Source: Dryomyza anilis (Eukaryota; Arthropoda; Insecta; Diptera; Dryomyzidae). Taken from it: a stretch of 64,000 nucleotides of DNA. Under the pieces are notes generated by a model that was not told where the DNA came from, did not search any database, and saw only the letters and a program-made list of their open reading frames with translations. The stretch is from NCBI GenBank assembly GCA_951804985.1, contig OX638132.1, positions 22,759,989-22,823,988 of the forward strand. The letters run 5' to 3'. Positions within the stretch are counted from its first letter, which is position 1; each line of letters begins with the position of its first letter. A program made the position numbers and the translations under genes. Of the stretch, positions 21,248 through 32,340 are shown piece after piece.

Positions 21248-23523
21248 CACAGTGTGCCTAAACGCTCTTAAATCGGGTAAAATTCAGTATTTTCGGAACC
21301 ACTCAACCAATTTTAAAAATTTAAAAAGTGTTGTACAGAGAGAACTTAAGGTTTAAAATTGGAGTTTGTATCTTTAATGGTTATGGAGATAAAAATAAGT
21401 AAAGTTGAGGCTTTTTTCATGAACAATTTTTCAAAAATTGTCGAAAATCCAAAAGTTATCCGATTGTTAAAATTCTTTTGTTCATGAAAAGCTTATATTG
21501 AGATCTAAAGAAAATGTGCTTACTTGAGAAAATATCTTGATTAGTTTTAAAGATATAGACTATAATATGATTTTTTTAAAATTTTTGAAGACTTTACTTT
21601 ACATATTTATACATAGATTGTACATTTTATCATGAAATCATAATCTTTGTATGGAACTTTTATAAACAATTAACACATAAATCATAAACTGAAAACCGTT
21701 TTTAAATATCTCAAGTGGTTTAGTCAATATAGAATTGTAATTCGAAATTTTTTTTATTTTCCATTTTTTAATTTTTTTTGGAAAAATGTACTTTTACGCA
21801 AATCTCCGTAAGTATTTTTTTTCTTCAGTAACATGTACTTTTGTTATATTTTTTTGATAGACAACATTACTGGGAATCTTTTAAACTTAATTCAAATAAC
21901 TTATCCACAATATATTTAACCAATCTGGCAACTCTGCTCAAATTTCATTTTAAAAATTGTTTTTGACTTTGACCCCCTGCAGAAAAGTTTTCAAAGTTGA
22001 AAGCCAAATTTTAGGTAAGTAGATTTAAGATTTTTTGCCCGGCGAAGTATATGTGCATGGCAGCATTTTTTCCAAAAATACTCATTGTTTAATGGGACTT
22101 AGGTTAAAACCTTTATAACTCACATTATAATTTATATATATATATTCCTAAAAATGTTTTAATAAAGCATAAGTACATAAAACTGTTATATATTAAGTAA
22201 AAGTTCCATGATGATAAGGGTAATACTTATTTAGAAATATTCAGTCAAATTTTAAGTTTTTTTTTTGATTTATTTTATTTTATTTTTCTTCATTTCCAAA
22301 AAAAAAAGTATTCAGAAACTATATACAGATTGTGTTTATATTTGCCACATAGATTGCGTGAAATCTCTTCTTTTCAATGATACCAAACATAAACAAAAGA
22401 ATTTTAAAAATCGGATTACTTTTGGATCATGTACACCAGAATCATGTTTAGTATTTTGTATGGGAAATTAGGCGAAACTAACATTGAATTTGATTGAACA
22501 TAATTATCGCTATGATAAAACTATCATCATAAAACTTTTACCGAATATTTAATAATTTTATATAAAGGCTTTTTCAATAAGAGCGCTACAAAAATTATTT
22601 CAAGGGTTTTTCACTACAAAAGTAGAGCGACAGGTACAGCAAACGAAGCCATTTTTCTTGCCGCTCTTTTGACATATCTCTTCAGTAAGCTTTGCCATTT
22701 CATGATGGAAAGATATACGAGCCAACAACGAGTCGAAAGTAACAAAATTTACTACCGAAATTCGAATCCCTTAAATCTGCTTACAAAAAATAAGGCTTTC
22801 AACTTTGAAAACTTTTCTGTAGGGGGTCAAACTCAAAAACAATTTTTAAAAACTTCAACTTTGACCAGTGTTGCCAGATTGGTTAAATATATTTTCGATA
22901 AGTTTTATCATTTGAAAGATTCCTAGTAATGTTGTCTATCAAAAAAATATAACAAAAGTACATATTACTGAAGAAAAAAAAAATACTTACGGAGATTTGC
23001 GTAAAAGTCAATTTTTCCAAAAAAAAAAAAAAAAAAAATGGAAAATAAAATAAAAAAAAAATCGACTTTACAATTTTATATTTACTAAACCACTTGAGAT
23101 ATTTAAAAACTCTTTTCAGTTTATGATTTATGTGTTAATTGTTTATAAAAGTTCTATACTAAGATTTTGATTTTAAGATAAAATGTACAATCTATGTACA
23201 AATATGTAAAGTAAAGTCTTCAAAAATTTAAAATAAAAATCATATTCTAGTCTATATCTTTAAAACTAATCAAGATATTTTCTCATGTAAGCACATTTTC
23301 TTTAGATCTCAATATAAGCTTTTCATAAACAAAAGAATTTTAAAAATCGGATAACTTTTGGATTTTCTACAATTTTTGAAATTGTTTTCATTAAAAAATC
23401 TCAAATTTACTGATTTTTATCTCCATAACCATTAAATATACAAAATCCAATTTTAAAACTTGAGTTGAGTGGTTTCGAAAATACTGAATTTCACCCGATT
23501 TAAGAGCGTTTGGGCACACTGTG
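21248..23523. mobile_element. foldback element FB1 with arms of about 0.77 kb
   Basis: The termini cacagtgtgcc and ggcacactgtg are inverted. The arms (about 21248-22020 and 22790-23523) mirror each other throughout: aaacgctcttaaatcggg, acaacattac, ttaaccaatctggcaac and cccctgcagaaaagttttca each have complements in the other arm. An 11-bp direct repeat, actgtgtgtag, flanks it (21237-21247, 23518-23528), partly overlapping the terminus. The centre contains unique sequence and a mariner fragment. No transposase was seen. Confidence 0.85.
22565..22768 (+). mobile_element. mariner fragment with two nested terminal repeats
   Basis: Begins aaggctttttcaataagagc, followed within 40 bases by a second terminal repeat, caagggtttttcactac. 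It then runs into the transposase N-terminus (MMERYTSQQRVE) and stops after YYRNS. The same double terminus is found in the palindromic derivative at 35.67-36.00 kb. Confidence 0.7.
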
Positions 23524-23671
23524 TGTAGTGATATAATAAAAAAAAACAAAAAATCAATCTATTTCTCCATACTTTTTATCACTTGTCGCAAATTTCATTG
23601 AAATCGAAATGGTAAAATCTCAAATTTGGCTTTTTTGGTCGATTTGGTGTGTTATGGCTCATAATAAAATA

Positions 23672-23676
<5 letters not shown>

Positions 23677-23756
<80 letters not shown>
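23677..23756. repeat. (AT)n microsatellite, about 40 units
   Basis: Uninterrupted AT dinucleotides. The Tyr/Ile-repeat ORFs across it on both strands are artefacts. Confidence 0.97.
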
Positions 23757-23759
<3 letters not shown>

Positions 23760-24643
23760 TATTATTACAACAAAGTGATACAATATTTGACTATTAGCGT
23801 AATTAAATTTCAGCAATTCAATTTTGTTAAAAAAATGCATTTTCAAATTGCAATTGCGCTGGAAACGAATGCATTTAATTTCATTTCATTTCTTTGCATT
23901 TCACTGCACTTGACTGCACGTGAATGCACGACTCTCCAAAACCGCTGACCACAATTCATCGAAACTACAGGAGCTCAACATTGAAGTGGGCTTGGTCCTC
24001 TTCTGTAGTTGCCACAAATATGCCATCTTCTTCAACGTCTTTCTACGTTTACCACGTTAAAAGGTACAAAAAAAAAAACAGTTTTTACATTGAAGAAAAT
24101 TAAATTCATTTCTTTGTTGTACAGCAAAAGCGAAAATGCAGTCTATGGAGTGTACGCAGCATGGGCAATGCACTGCATACAAAAAACATTGCATACTTTT
24201 GGGCTTGAGTGAAATTATATTACATTTCAAATACACCGCGAGAATTGCATTCTAGTGATTGCTAGTTTTTTTTTTAGTAGAGATGGGCGTAGATGGGCAA
24301 AAGTTTTTGCGCGGAAAAATCAAAAACCATCCACAAAAGTTTCATTTATTTGTTATGCACTTCAGTAAATTGAAATGTGGCAATAGTATGCCTTTTGCAT
24401 ATTTTTTTGAAATAAAGCAAATTAAAATAACTATCATGTCATTGTAGAAGTATAAGTTGCAAACTACATTTAAAATATCTCAATAATTGATCTATAGAAA
24501 AGTCCAAAAAGGGTGATTTAAATAAAAATTATAATTTTAACACTTTAAAATGCCTACGTTTTAGCTTTTCCAAGATATTTACAGGTACCGCATACTTTTG
24601 AGTACAACAAATTATATCCAGGAGTGTCCAGGCTATTATTTTA
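23757..24643. other. unclassified DNA between microsatellite and FB2
   Basis: Contains a run of tgcatttcactgcact-like words (about 23866-23930) related to the ends of R-A. Minus-strand frame 24039-23968 could encode KDVEEDGIFVATTEEDQAHF before a stop. It has no supporting context. No gene is called. Confidence 0.3.
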
Positions 24644-24863
24644 ATATCGTAACTATCATGCCAAACGGGCGAATGTGTGATTTTTGATATTTGCGTTTTT
24701 TTTTTACATTTTTAAACATAGTTTTTCCTCAAGTACACTGTGCCAAAATCGTCTAGCCACAAAAGACAAAACCAAAAGGGTGAATTCGAAAAATTGAAAA
24801 CGTTGTCATGCCAAAGGGCAAATCTTTTCGTTTTTTGCCATAACTTTTTGTTAGTATAAGATA

Positions 24864-26139
24864 ATACCCTTTACCAGAAAGAGAAACCTAAATCTAAAAC
24901 CAATAAGATTAGAAGGAACTGAAATAGATCGGAAAGAAGAGGTAAAATTTCTAGGATTAATTCTAGACAGGAAACTCTTATGGACGAAACAGGAACAAGA
25001 AGTTATACGGAAAGCAACCTGTGCTATTATGATAAGTAGATCCATAGCTGGGAAAAATTGGGGATGTACACCCAAGATAATGTGATGGATGTACACGATG
25101 ATGATTCGACCTATCATAATGTACGGAGTGGTAATATGGTCAAAAAGAATAGATCTCAGTACGACAAAGAAATCTTTAGAGAAAGTACAAAGACTGGCCT
25201 GTGTATGTATAACAGGAGCCATGAGAACATGACCCACTGTGGCACTGGAGGTACTCCACTGGAACTAGAACCACTTTACCTGTTCTTACAGGTGGTAGTA
25301 AAAGGAGCACTGTATCGCATGGGAAACGAAGACAATGAAAGAGGTATGGGAGTCAGGGATGCTAGTCTTCTGGCCAAACATCTCTCAATCCCAACCATGA
25401 AGGACCACAGGATTAAAAGATTCAATTTCGTGAAGAAATTCACGACGAAACTCAGCAACAAAAAGCGATTTAAGAACATATCTGATACATATGACATTAA
25501 AAAGCATATGATCACATGGTTTACAGATGTGTCACTAACTGATAACAACTCTGAACTAGTATGGGAATGCTTAGGTAAAATAAACAAACTAGGAATGACA
25601 AACAAGGTCACCATACTTTGGGTCCCTGACCACAAGGAATATAAGGTAATGAAGAAGCTGATCAGCTAGCCAGGAAAGGGGCCGCGACAAAGCTCATAGG
25701 CCCAGAACCTTTCTGTGGGATTGGCGACAGTATGATCAAAAAGATACTGCGAGAAGAAAAATCAACAACAAGAGAAGAATTATGGATGGGGCTACCAAAA
25801 CTACGACAATCAAAGAAACTTATTGGGACATATTGCCTCAAAAGATTCAAAGAATGTATTAAGTTAACAAAGAACAACTTAAGAATCTTGACTGGATTTC
25901 TCACAGGTCACTGCAGACTGGGAGAGCATCTCAAAAGAATGGGTTTACAATCCGACAGTACATGTAGATACTGTCTGGAGGAGGATGAAAACCCAGAGCA
26001 TATTCAGGGAACTTGTCCAGCCCTTATGCGCACAAGGAAGAAAATTCTTGGATTCACTCAACCAAGCCATACTGATATCAGGATAATGAAGCCAATCGAA
26101 ATAACTCTGTCAACTATGGCTCCAAGCGGGGCACAATAG
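24864..26139 (+). pseudogene. LINE RT/RNase H polyprotein remnant
   Basis: In order and across several frames: the end of the reverse transcriptase domain (EVKFLGLILDRKLLW, then MIRPIIMYG, then LEKVQRLACVCITGA); an RNase H part (WFTDVSLTDNNSELVW, WVPDHKE, then ADQLARKGAA after a frameshift); and a terminal zinc-knuckle-like segment (CRYCLEEDENPEHIQGTCPA, a C-x2-C-x8-H-x4-C pattern). The middle of RNase H is deleted, and at least two frameshifts and some stops are present. The 5' two thirds, including the RT catalytic core and endonuclease, are missing. Not functional. Confidence 0.85.
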
Positions 26140-26183
26140 ATCTTATTAGGTCGCAGTGCATTAACCCAATACAATAATAATAA
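24864..26183 (+). mobile_element. 5'-truncated non-LTR retrotransposon (RNase H-bearing, I/LOA-type)
   Basis: A 1,320-bp insertion with a (TAA)n-like 3' tail (caataataataa) and a 12-bp target duplication tagtataagata at 24852-24863 and 26184-26195. Its frames give the C-terminal part of a reverse transcriptase polyprotein, an RNase H remnant and a C-terminal cysteine motif. The removed host sequence joins to give the normal FB2 sequence seen at 27.3 and 56.2 kb, so the boundaries are well fixed. The TAA-type tail recalls I-clade elements. Confidence 0.9.
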
Positions 26184-26910
26184 TAGTATAAGATAAAAAA
26201 GTGGTGTTTGGTTGTAATTAATTGTTTGGTTGAAAAGCACTTTTTTTTAAAAATTTTTATCATTTTCAAGAAAAATGTTTGGCAAATTATTTTTAAATAA
26301 TGATGCCAATCGATAGATTCTTTAAAATAAAACAATAAATCCCTTTACATCACTATTTTATATTGCACCAATAAAGAGTTATAGCAAAAACACGAAAAGA
26401 TTCGCCCTTTTGGCATGAAAAGATTTAAAAATTTTCCAATTTGTTTGTTTTTTTTTTTTTTGTATAAGTCTTTATTGGAACAAGATAAAAAAAGTGGTGT
26501 AAAGGCATTAATTTATTGTATTGAAAGCACCTATCGATTGGCATCATTTTTTAAAAATAATTTTTCGAATTTTTTTATTGGCTAGAAAAATATTTGGGAC
26601 AATATTTTTAAATAATGATGCCAAAACAAACAATTACTGCTTCAACATTATTATTTTATATTGCGCAAATAAAGAGTTATGGCATAAAAAAACAAAATAT
26701 TTGCGTTTTGGTCAGGATATAGCATCACAAAATCCGTATTTATAATTCTGTAAGTTTACCAAATCCAAAGATATTTTAAATACGTTATAATAATTGATGA
26801 ATAAACCAAAAAAAAAATTATAAATTTTACTAATTTTTAAAGCTCTTCAAACTTTCAATTTTATTTCCCAACATTTTTCAAAATGCAGATTCCCTTTGGC
26901 ATGACGATAT

Positions 26911-27072
26911 GTAGTACTTTAAAATTAAAAACAATCTGAAATTGAACATATTGTTTTAAAATTAATTAACGAAATGGTTTTACCATTAAACGAATTTCAA
27001 TTACTCACATTGATGTGAAAATCGAGATTTTGTAAAAAGTATGCAGCATTTACGGTGTGAAATGACTACAAC
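26911..27072. other. spacer between FB2 copies A and B
   Basis: About 160 bases of AT-rich sequence with no feature. Confidence 0.3.
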
Positions 27073-27076
27073 ATAT

Positions 27077-28105
27077 CGTCACTATCATGCCAAAGGGGCG
27101 AATGTGCAATTTTTGACATTTGCATTTTTTTATATTTTGGAATGTAGTTTATCCTCAAGTATGCTGTGCCAAAATCGCGTGTCATTTTATTGGGTATTTC
27201 TAGCCACAAAAGACAAAACCAAAAGGGCGAATTTGAAAAATTGAAAATCTTGTCATGCCAAAAGGGCGAATCTTTTCTTTTTTTCGCCATAACTTTTTAT
27301 TAGTACGAGATAAAATAGTGGTGCAGAGGCATTTATTGTTTGTTTTTAAAGCACCTATGGAACTGCATCATTATTTAAACATATTTTGCCAAACATTTTT
27401 TCCTGCAAACAACAAATGGCAAATTATTGTTTGACAAAATATTTTTATTTAATGATGCAGATCGATAGGTGCTTTAAAAACGAACAATAAATGTTTTCAC
27501 ATTACTATTTTATCTTGTACCATTAAAGAGTTATAGCAGAAAATGAAAAGATTCGCCCTTTTGGCATGATAAGATTTTCAAGATTTTAAATTTTTCCAAT
27601 TTCTTCGTTTTTTTGCTATAATTTTTTATTGGTGCAAGATCTAATAGTGGTGATGAGGTATTAATTGTTTGTTTTTAAAGCACCTATCGAACTGCATCAT
27701 TATTTAAAAATACATTGCCAGTCATTTTTTCCTGCAAATAACAAATGGCAAATTAATGTTTGACAAAATATTTTTAATTAATGATGCAGATCTATAGGTG
27801 CAAACAATTAATGCCTCTGCATTACTATTTTATCTTGCACTAATAAAAAGTTATATCATAAAAAACAAAAATATTTGCGTTTTGATCAGAATATAGCCTC
27901 ACAAAATCCGTATTTATAATTCAGAAGGTTTTCCAAATCTAAAGATATTTTATATACGTTATAATAATTGACGAATAAACTAAAATAACAGAAAAAATTA
28001 AAGAAAATATAAGTTTTTCTAATTTTTAAAGCACTTCAAACTTTAAAATTTGATTTCCCAACATTTTTAAAAATGCACATTTGCCCCTTTGGCATGACAG
28101 TGACG
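27077..28105. mobile_element. foldback element FB2, copy B, intact
   Basis: A 1,029-bp element from cgtcactatcatgccaaagg to gcccctttggcatgacagtg, with ATAT on both sides. Between the terminal repeats are two separate internal palindromes, about 27230-27585 and 27590-27870. Each arm carries the words catgccaaaagggcgaatct or gctataattttttattgg, tagtggtg, aaagcacctat, tgcatcattatttaaa and aacaaatggcaaatta, and each is mirrored. No ORF is of interest. It is the best reference copy of FB2. Confidence 0.8.
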
Positions 28106-28109
28106 ATAT

Positions 28110-28622
28110 ATACATCTTGGGACAGCATTTACGCATTAAACTATAATTTTGTGTTCGATGCCACCCTGCCATATTATTCATAGGCCCTTTTTGCGGCACA
28201 ACATTTTATAAAAGCTACATAATGAGTAGTACCGAATAATGTTGATAATGATGGCCGTTAGTAAAATATGTTAATGGCTTTAGCAAGTGCACATAACATT
28301 CCAAACGAGTACGAAGAAAATAAAATTATTATTTCAATTTTATATATTAAATACAAATAATACAAATAGTTAAAAATACAAAAAATAATAATTAAATAAT
28401 AATTAAATAAAAATAAAATAAAAATTAAATAATAATTAAATAAAAATAAAATAATAATAAAATAGTAATAATAAAATAATAATATAATATTAATAAAATA
28501 ATATTAATTAAAAAAATTTAAATTGGAAAATAGAAAAGAAATATATATTTGTTTTACTAAAATAAAAATTTAATAACAATTGTTTTAAACTTTAAAAAAA
28601 TGTTTTTAAATTTTATGTTAAA
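28110..28622. other. AT-rich low-complexity DNA
   Basis: From about 28320 to 28610 almost only A and T, with repeated ataaaataataat-type words. No gene. Confidence 0.5.
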
Positions 28623-29467
28623 CTAGCTGGACCCGTGCACAGCTTCGTCCGTGCTATGTTTTTGTAATTGTAAAACTATATCGTTTATATAGTGCGAATA
28701 CATTTAAGTCCCTTTTCCTCATTTTAGTGCATGCCTATACGTCACTATTTTTCCCACCCGCATTGAACGTAGTGCCATGCCCCTTTTTCCAATCCCGCTC
28801 ACATTCTACGTGACTATTAACATTTTTAAAATGATCCTTCGTTTCGATTTGTATAAATCTGCTCTCAGTAAGTCAGGAGTTCTAGAATTTTTAAAGTTTT
28901 GGTTATATGGGAGGTGCCACGCCTCAATCCAATTCCGTCCACATTCTACGTGACGATCACAATGTTTAATATAATCTTTTGTTTTGATTGTTACAACTCT
29001 GCTCTTAGTAGATAATGATAAATTTTAAAGTTTTGGTTATTTGAGAGATGACACGCCCCGTTGTGCAATCTCCCCCATATTCTACATTACGATTGGAGTT
29101 TTAAATATGGACATTTTTGTTTCGATTTTTATAACTCTACTCTTAGAATGTCAGGAGTAACAACATTTTTATAGTTTTAGTCATATGGAATGTGCCACAC
29201 CCCTTTGTCCAATTTCGCCCACATTAAAAAAAGATAAACAACCACAATATACGTCACTGAGCCAAATTTCATGACTGTGCCATCTTACTTACACCGATAT
29301 TTTGAATTAAAAGTTCAATTTTATCACCCCCATTTATTTACCTTAGGAGTCGAATTGGAAAAAATCCCTTCGTAGGTCAAAATACAAAAAGAATCAGACA
29401 AATCCATCTGTTCGTTTTCTCGTGTTGCTCTGGCACACACAGGACATTTCATTTTTATATATATAGA
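28623..29467 (-). mobile_element. Helitron-like element, copy 2 (minus)
   Basis: On the minus strand it runs from tctatatatataaaaatg to gcacgggtccagctag. The body repeats segments of the type 'gagcagagttataaaaatcg' and 'ggagtgtgccacgccccttt' three or four times at about 120-bp spacing, like the plus copy at 32341. No Rep/helicase ORF. Confidence 0.75.
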
Positions 29468-29564
29468 TACAATTGTTTTAAATTTAAATGGAATTGTTTT
29501 AAGATGTTTTTCATAGTCGTTTCTGTTTTATATGAACACATTTTTTTCTCAGTGTAGCTACATT

Positions 29565-29885
29565 TGTACTCTCTATAAATTATTTTGGCGCTAAAGCTCT
29601 GAAAAACCTAAGTCGAGCTTTTTACTCATTTGAGCTGTGCGTGTTATATTTCTACTCAAAGTGGTGGGACCTACATTTTAATGTCGAATCCAAAGCGCGG
29701 GGTGAGACATTTTTCATAGGCAATATTTTACGCTCGTAAGTTTGCTAGTGATTGCCGAGAGGTAGCGTTAAAGAGAAAATGTTTTCTATGAAAAGGTGAT
29801 GACAGTCGCTGGAGTCGAACTCGTGACCTTTGGGCGCATGGTCAAACGTACTAAATAATCGAGCCACCGACGTTCAGTTAGTTAT
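29565..29885 (-). mobile_element. SINE with a different tRNA-like head, copy 2
   Basis: The body shares gagctgtgcgtgttatattt, ctcaaagtggtgggacctac and gccgagaggtagcg with the other SINEs. The head, read on the minus strand, is distinct: gtcggtggctcgattattta as A-box region and gagttcgactccagcgactg as B-box region. The fragment at 55.81 kb carries the same head. More diverged than copies 1 and 3. Confidence 0.75.
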
Positions 29886-29889
29886 AATT

Positions 29890-31346
29890 CACCACTGCTT
29901 TCACTTCTTTTTAATATTAAGAAGTTAAATTCTTTTCGTGCTTACAAAGAATGTACTCCAATTATTAGATTATTGTTAACTTTTTTTAAGTAATCTGGGC
30001 ATATCCAAAAAAATTATTGCACTCATTTACTTAAGTGGCTCTGTCTCTTAAAATCAAGAAGTTTTCTACTGTATATTACTCTCATATAGTCCATATAGTT
30101 CCTAATTCCATTCGTATTTTAGAAGTTTGTTCCCACTGTGTGACGCTGTACCTAATAAACCTCGACATAAGCTTTGCTAAATGTCTACCAAGTGTTTCTT
30201 CGTCAGTTAGCGTCCAATAAGCACCCTTCGAAACACTTATAAGCCGAGAAAAGCCCAACGTTTTACACTGCCTGAACAGGAGCGCTCACACCGGACCAAG
30301 GCAGGCTCCTTTGCATGTTAACCGGTTGTAAATTCAAACTCAAAGACCTTAACGCGCAGACAAGTAACACATTTCGTTTGCAAAAAAAAAAAAAAAATAA
30401 AGGAAATGAATTGAAAAAACCTTGAAAAGTAAAAAAAAAATGTGAAAAAACACAAAATGTTGTTGCATGCAACATGAGCGCGTTTCCTGTCGAGCGCTGT
30501 GCGGTGTTGCGCCTGCTTCATATCCTTTTTATGCCAAAATGCTTGGACGACTGCTTGCCGACTGATGTTTGTTGCAGGGCAACAACAAAAACCTGAAATG
30601 CTGTCTAAAAACGGACGCCAAAAAGAGCTCAAGTCAAAATGAGATCCAATGCAAAAAAAGGACCCCAGGCAAGACTCAAGTGCGCTCAAAGCAACTGGCA
30701 GTAGTTGCTGCTCTTTGGGGAAATTCTTGCTGCTTTCAGTAATGTTGTTGTTTGCTCAAGAAGTCCTTCGTGTGTTGCGCGCCTTTTCAAGTGCTCAATG
30801 CTCAACTTGCATGTCCTGCTGTTGCCGTTGCCGATGCTGGTGTTGCTGGTGCTGCTGTTGGTCCCGCTCTCAGAGTCCATTCATTTATTAAAATGGCATC
30901 AACTCAAGAAACACTTAAATAACCAGCAAAGTGTTGGTAAAGCTCTGTGTATGTGTGTCTATGGGTGTGTGAAGTGTACTAGTGACTCGCAAGTAAACGA
31001 GACGTAAAATGATTTTTAAGCTGCAGCATCTTGTTGACACATTTTAATTAAAGCTTGAGAAATTCACCACGGTTTTATGGCGCACATTAATGGTTTCTTT
31101 TTGTACATTTTGGCTTCTTTGTGTGCATTGTTTGAGCACCATGTGGAATATACTGCATATAGTTTTAATGCTATTTTATATATTTCGCTATTTTTATTTT
31201 TTGAAAGTTCTTATTTTTCGAAAGTTGAAAATTAATATCTTCGGGTTTAGTTCATTTATATGAAAAATTAATTTGACCAAAATTTTAGGTTCGATAGGAT
31301 AACGGTAACCTGTACCTCACAAGCCTTATTCAGAACAAGTTCAATG
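29890..31346. other. less repetitive island, no gene called
   Basis: The stretch 30200-31110 has balanced composition and no relative in the window. Cys-rich frames (30649-30891 plus) arise from a tgctgttgctg run at about 30815-30860. Other frames (30318-30689 minus, 30705-31007 plus) have no recognisable domain. Probably unique intergenic DNA; an exon cannot be excluded. Confidence 0.3.
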
Positions 31347-31348
31347 TA

Positions 31349-31716
31349 CAGGGTGTGACAGAAGAGAAATTTAAATTTTATAGGTTTGTCTGATTATTGT
31401 TGTAGATTCTTTTATCAGGACCTTAGATCAAAAAACTGACATCGCCCATTTGTTTAGAAGACTAAACTCTATAATAATACTTACATTCAATGACAAAGTG
31501 AAAATTTGAATTTTTATTTTTGTAAATTTAAAATTTATGTACGTTTCAAAATAAGAAGAAATCATGGGGTTCAAAGGTGTGATATACCATTGGAAATGTA
31601 ATTTTATTTTCTTGAACATGAGTTAAAAACTGATATTCATTTATCACCATATTATAATTTATAACCAATTTTCTTGACTAGGTTAGGTCAGTAATATGTA
31701 TTTACTAAACACCCTG
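31349..31716. mobile_element. MITE with CAGGGTGT ends and TA target
   Basis: Starts cagggtgtgaca and ends aaacaccctg, flanked by TA on both sides. This is a Tc1/mariner-type pattern, 368 bp, without coding capacity. Another acaccctgta word lies at about 31801, perhaps a second end. Confidence 0.45.
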
Positions 31717-31811
31717 TATCTTAAACAAGGTGCAAAATAGGACATAATTTTATTTTTGAGTCATAGAATAATCTGCTGAATTATTGACATCGATGAGTCA
31801 AACACCCTGTA

Positions 31812-32330
31812 TATATACATAAAACTCTGTTTCCGTTTGTTGATACGCTATGCAAACTTAAATCTCTGCACAGATTTCCTTAAAATTTAGAATATACTAT
31901 ATCCTACAGACCCATGAGAATATCACCCTATGGGTTTCGTAGCACACGCCCACTTTAATTCCTATTTTTAAGAGTGACAATAAAATCTTAAATCCCATAC
32001 AGTAAGATCACAGGAGTATCCTACCACATAAATAAATCAGATTTAACGAAACGGAATGGCACCGACAATTTGGCACGATCTTTTGACCAAACATAACCAC
32101 ATCAAACTCACCACTCCAACACACCACAATTCAAAATTCACCATAACGAAAACCTCTGCACGGATTTCGTTAAATTTTGGAAATCCTACAGACACAGGGT
32201 AAGGTCAAAATATAGAATTTTACGCGCTTTTGTAATGACCGTTGAATGTATTTATCGGAATGTTTGCATCAGGAATATCATAAAATATAAATAAATCAGA
32301 CAGAGTCTAATTGTAAGTAAACATAATCTA
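31812..32330 (+). mobile_element. Helitron-like fragment
   Basis: Opens with acataaaactctgtttccg, like the 5' ends of the Helitrons. It has a 'ctctgcacagatttccttaaa' block and a short remnant of the 15-bp array (about 32095-32150, accacatcaaactcacca). The 3' terminus is absent. Confidence 0.5.
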
Positions 32331-32340
32331 TCTATATCTA

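Larger units (their letters stand above)
24648..26906. mobile_element. foldback element FB2, copy A (split by a LINE)
   Basis: Inverted ends with atcatgcca near 24654 and its mirror ggcatgacg at 26906; ATAT on both sides (24644-24647, 26907-26910). Its words (cttttcgttttttgccataa, tttttaaataatgatgcc) are repeated and inverted internally as in copy B. A 1.32 kb LINE lies inside. Short ORFs in it are not genes. Confidence 0.75.

Noticed and set aside
23609..23846. Tyr/Ile-repeat proteins on both strands
   Set aside because: Translation of an AT dinucleotide microsatellite.
30649..30891. Cys-rich small protein resembling a secreted peptide or toxin
   Set aside because: The cysteines come from a TGCTGT run; there is no signal peptide or conserved spacing.
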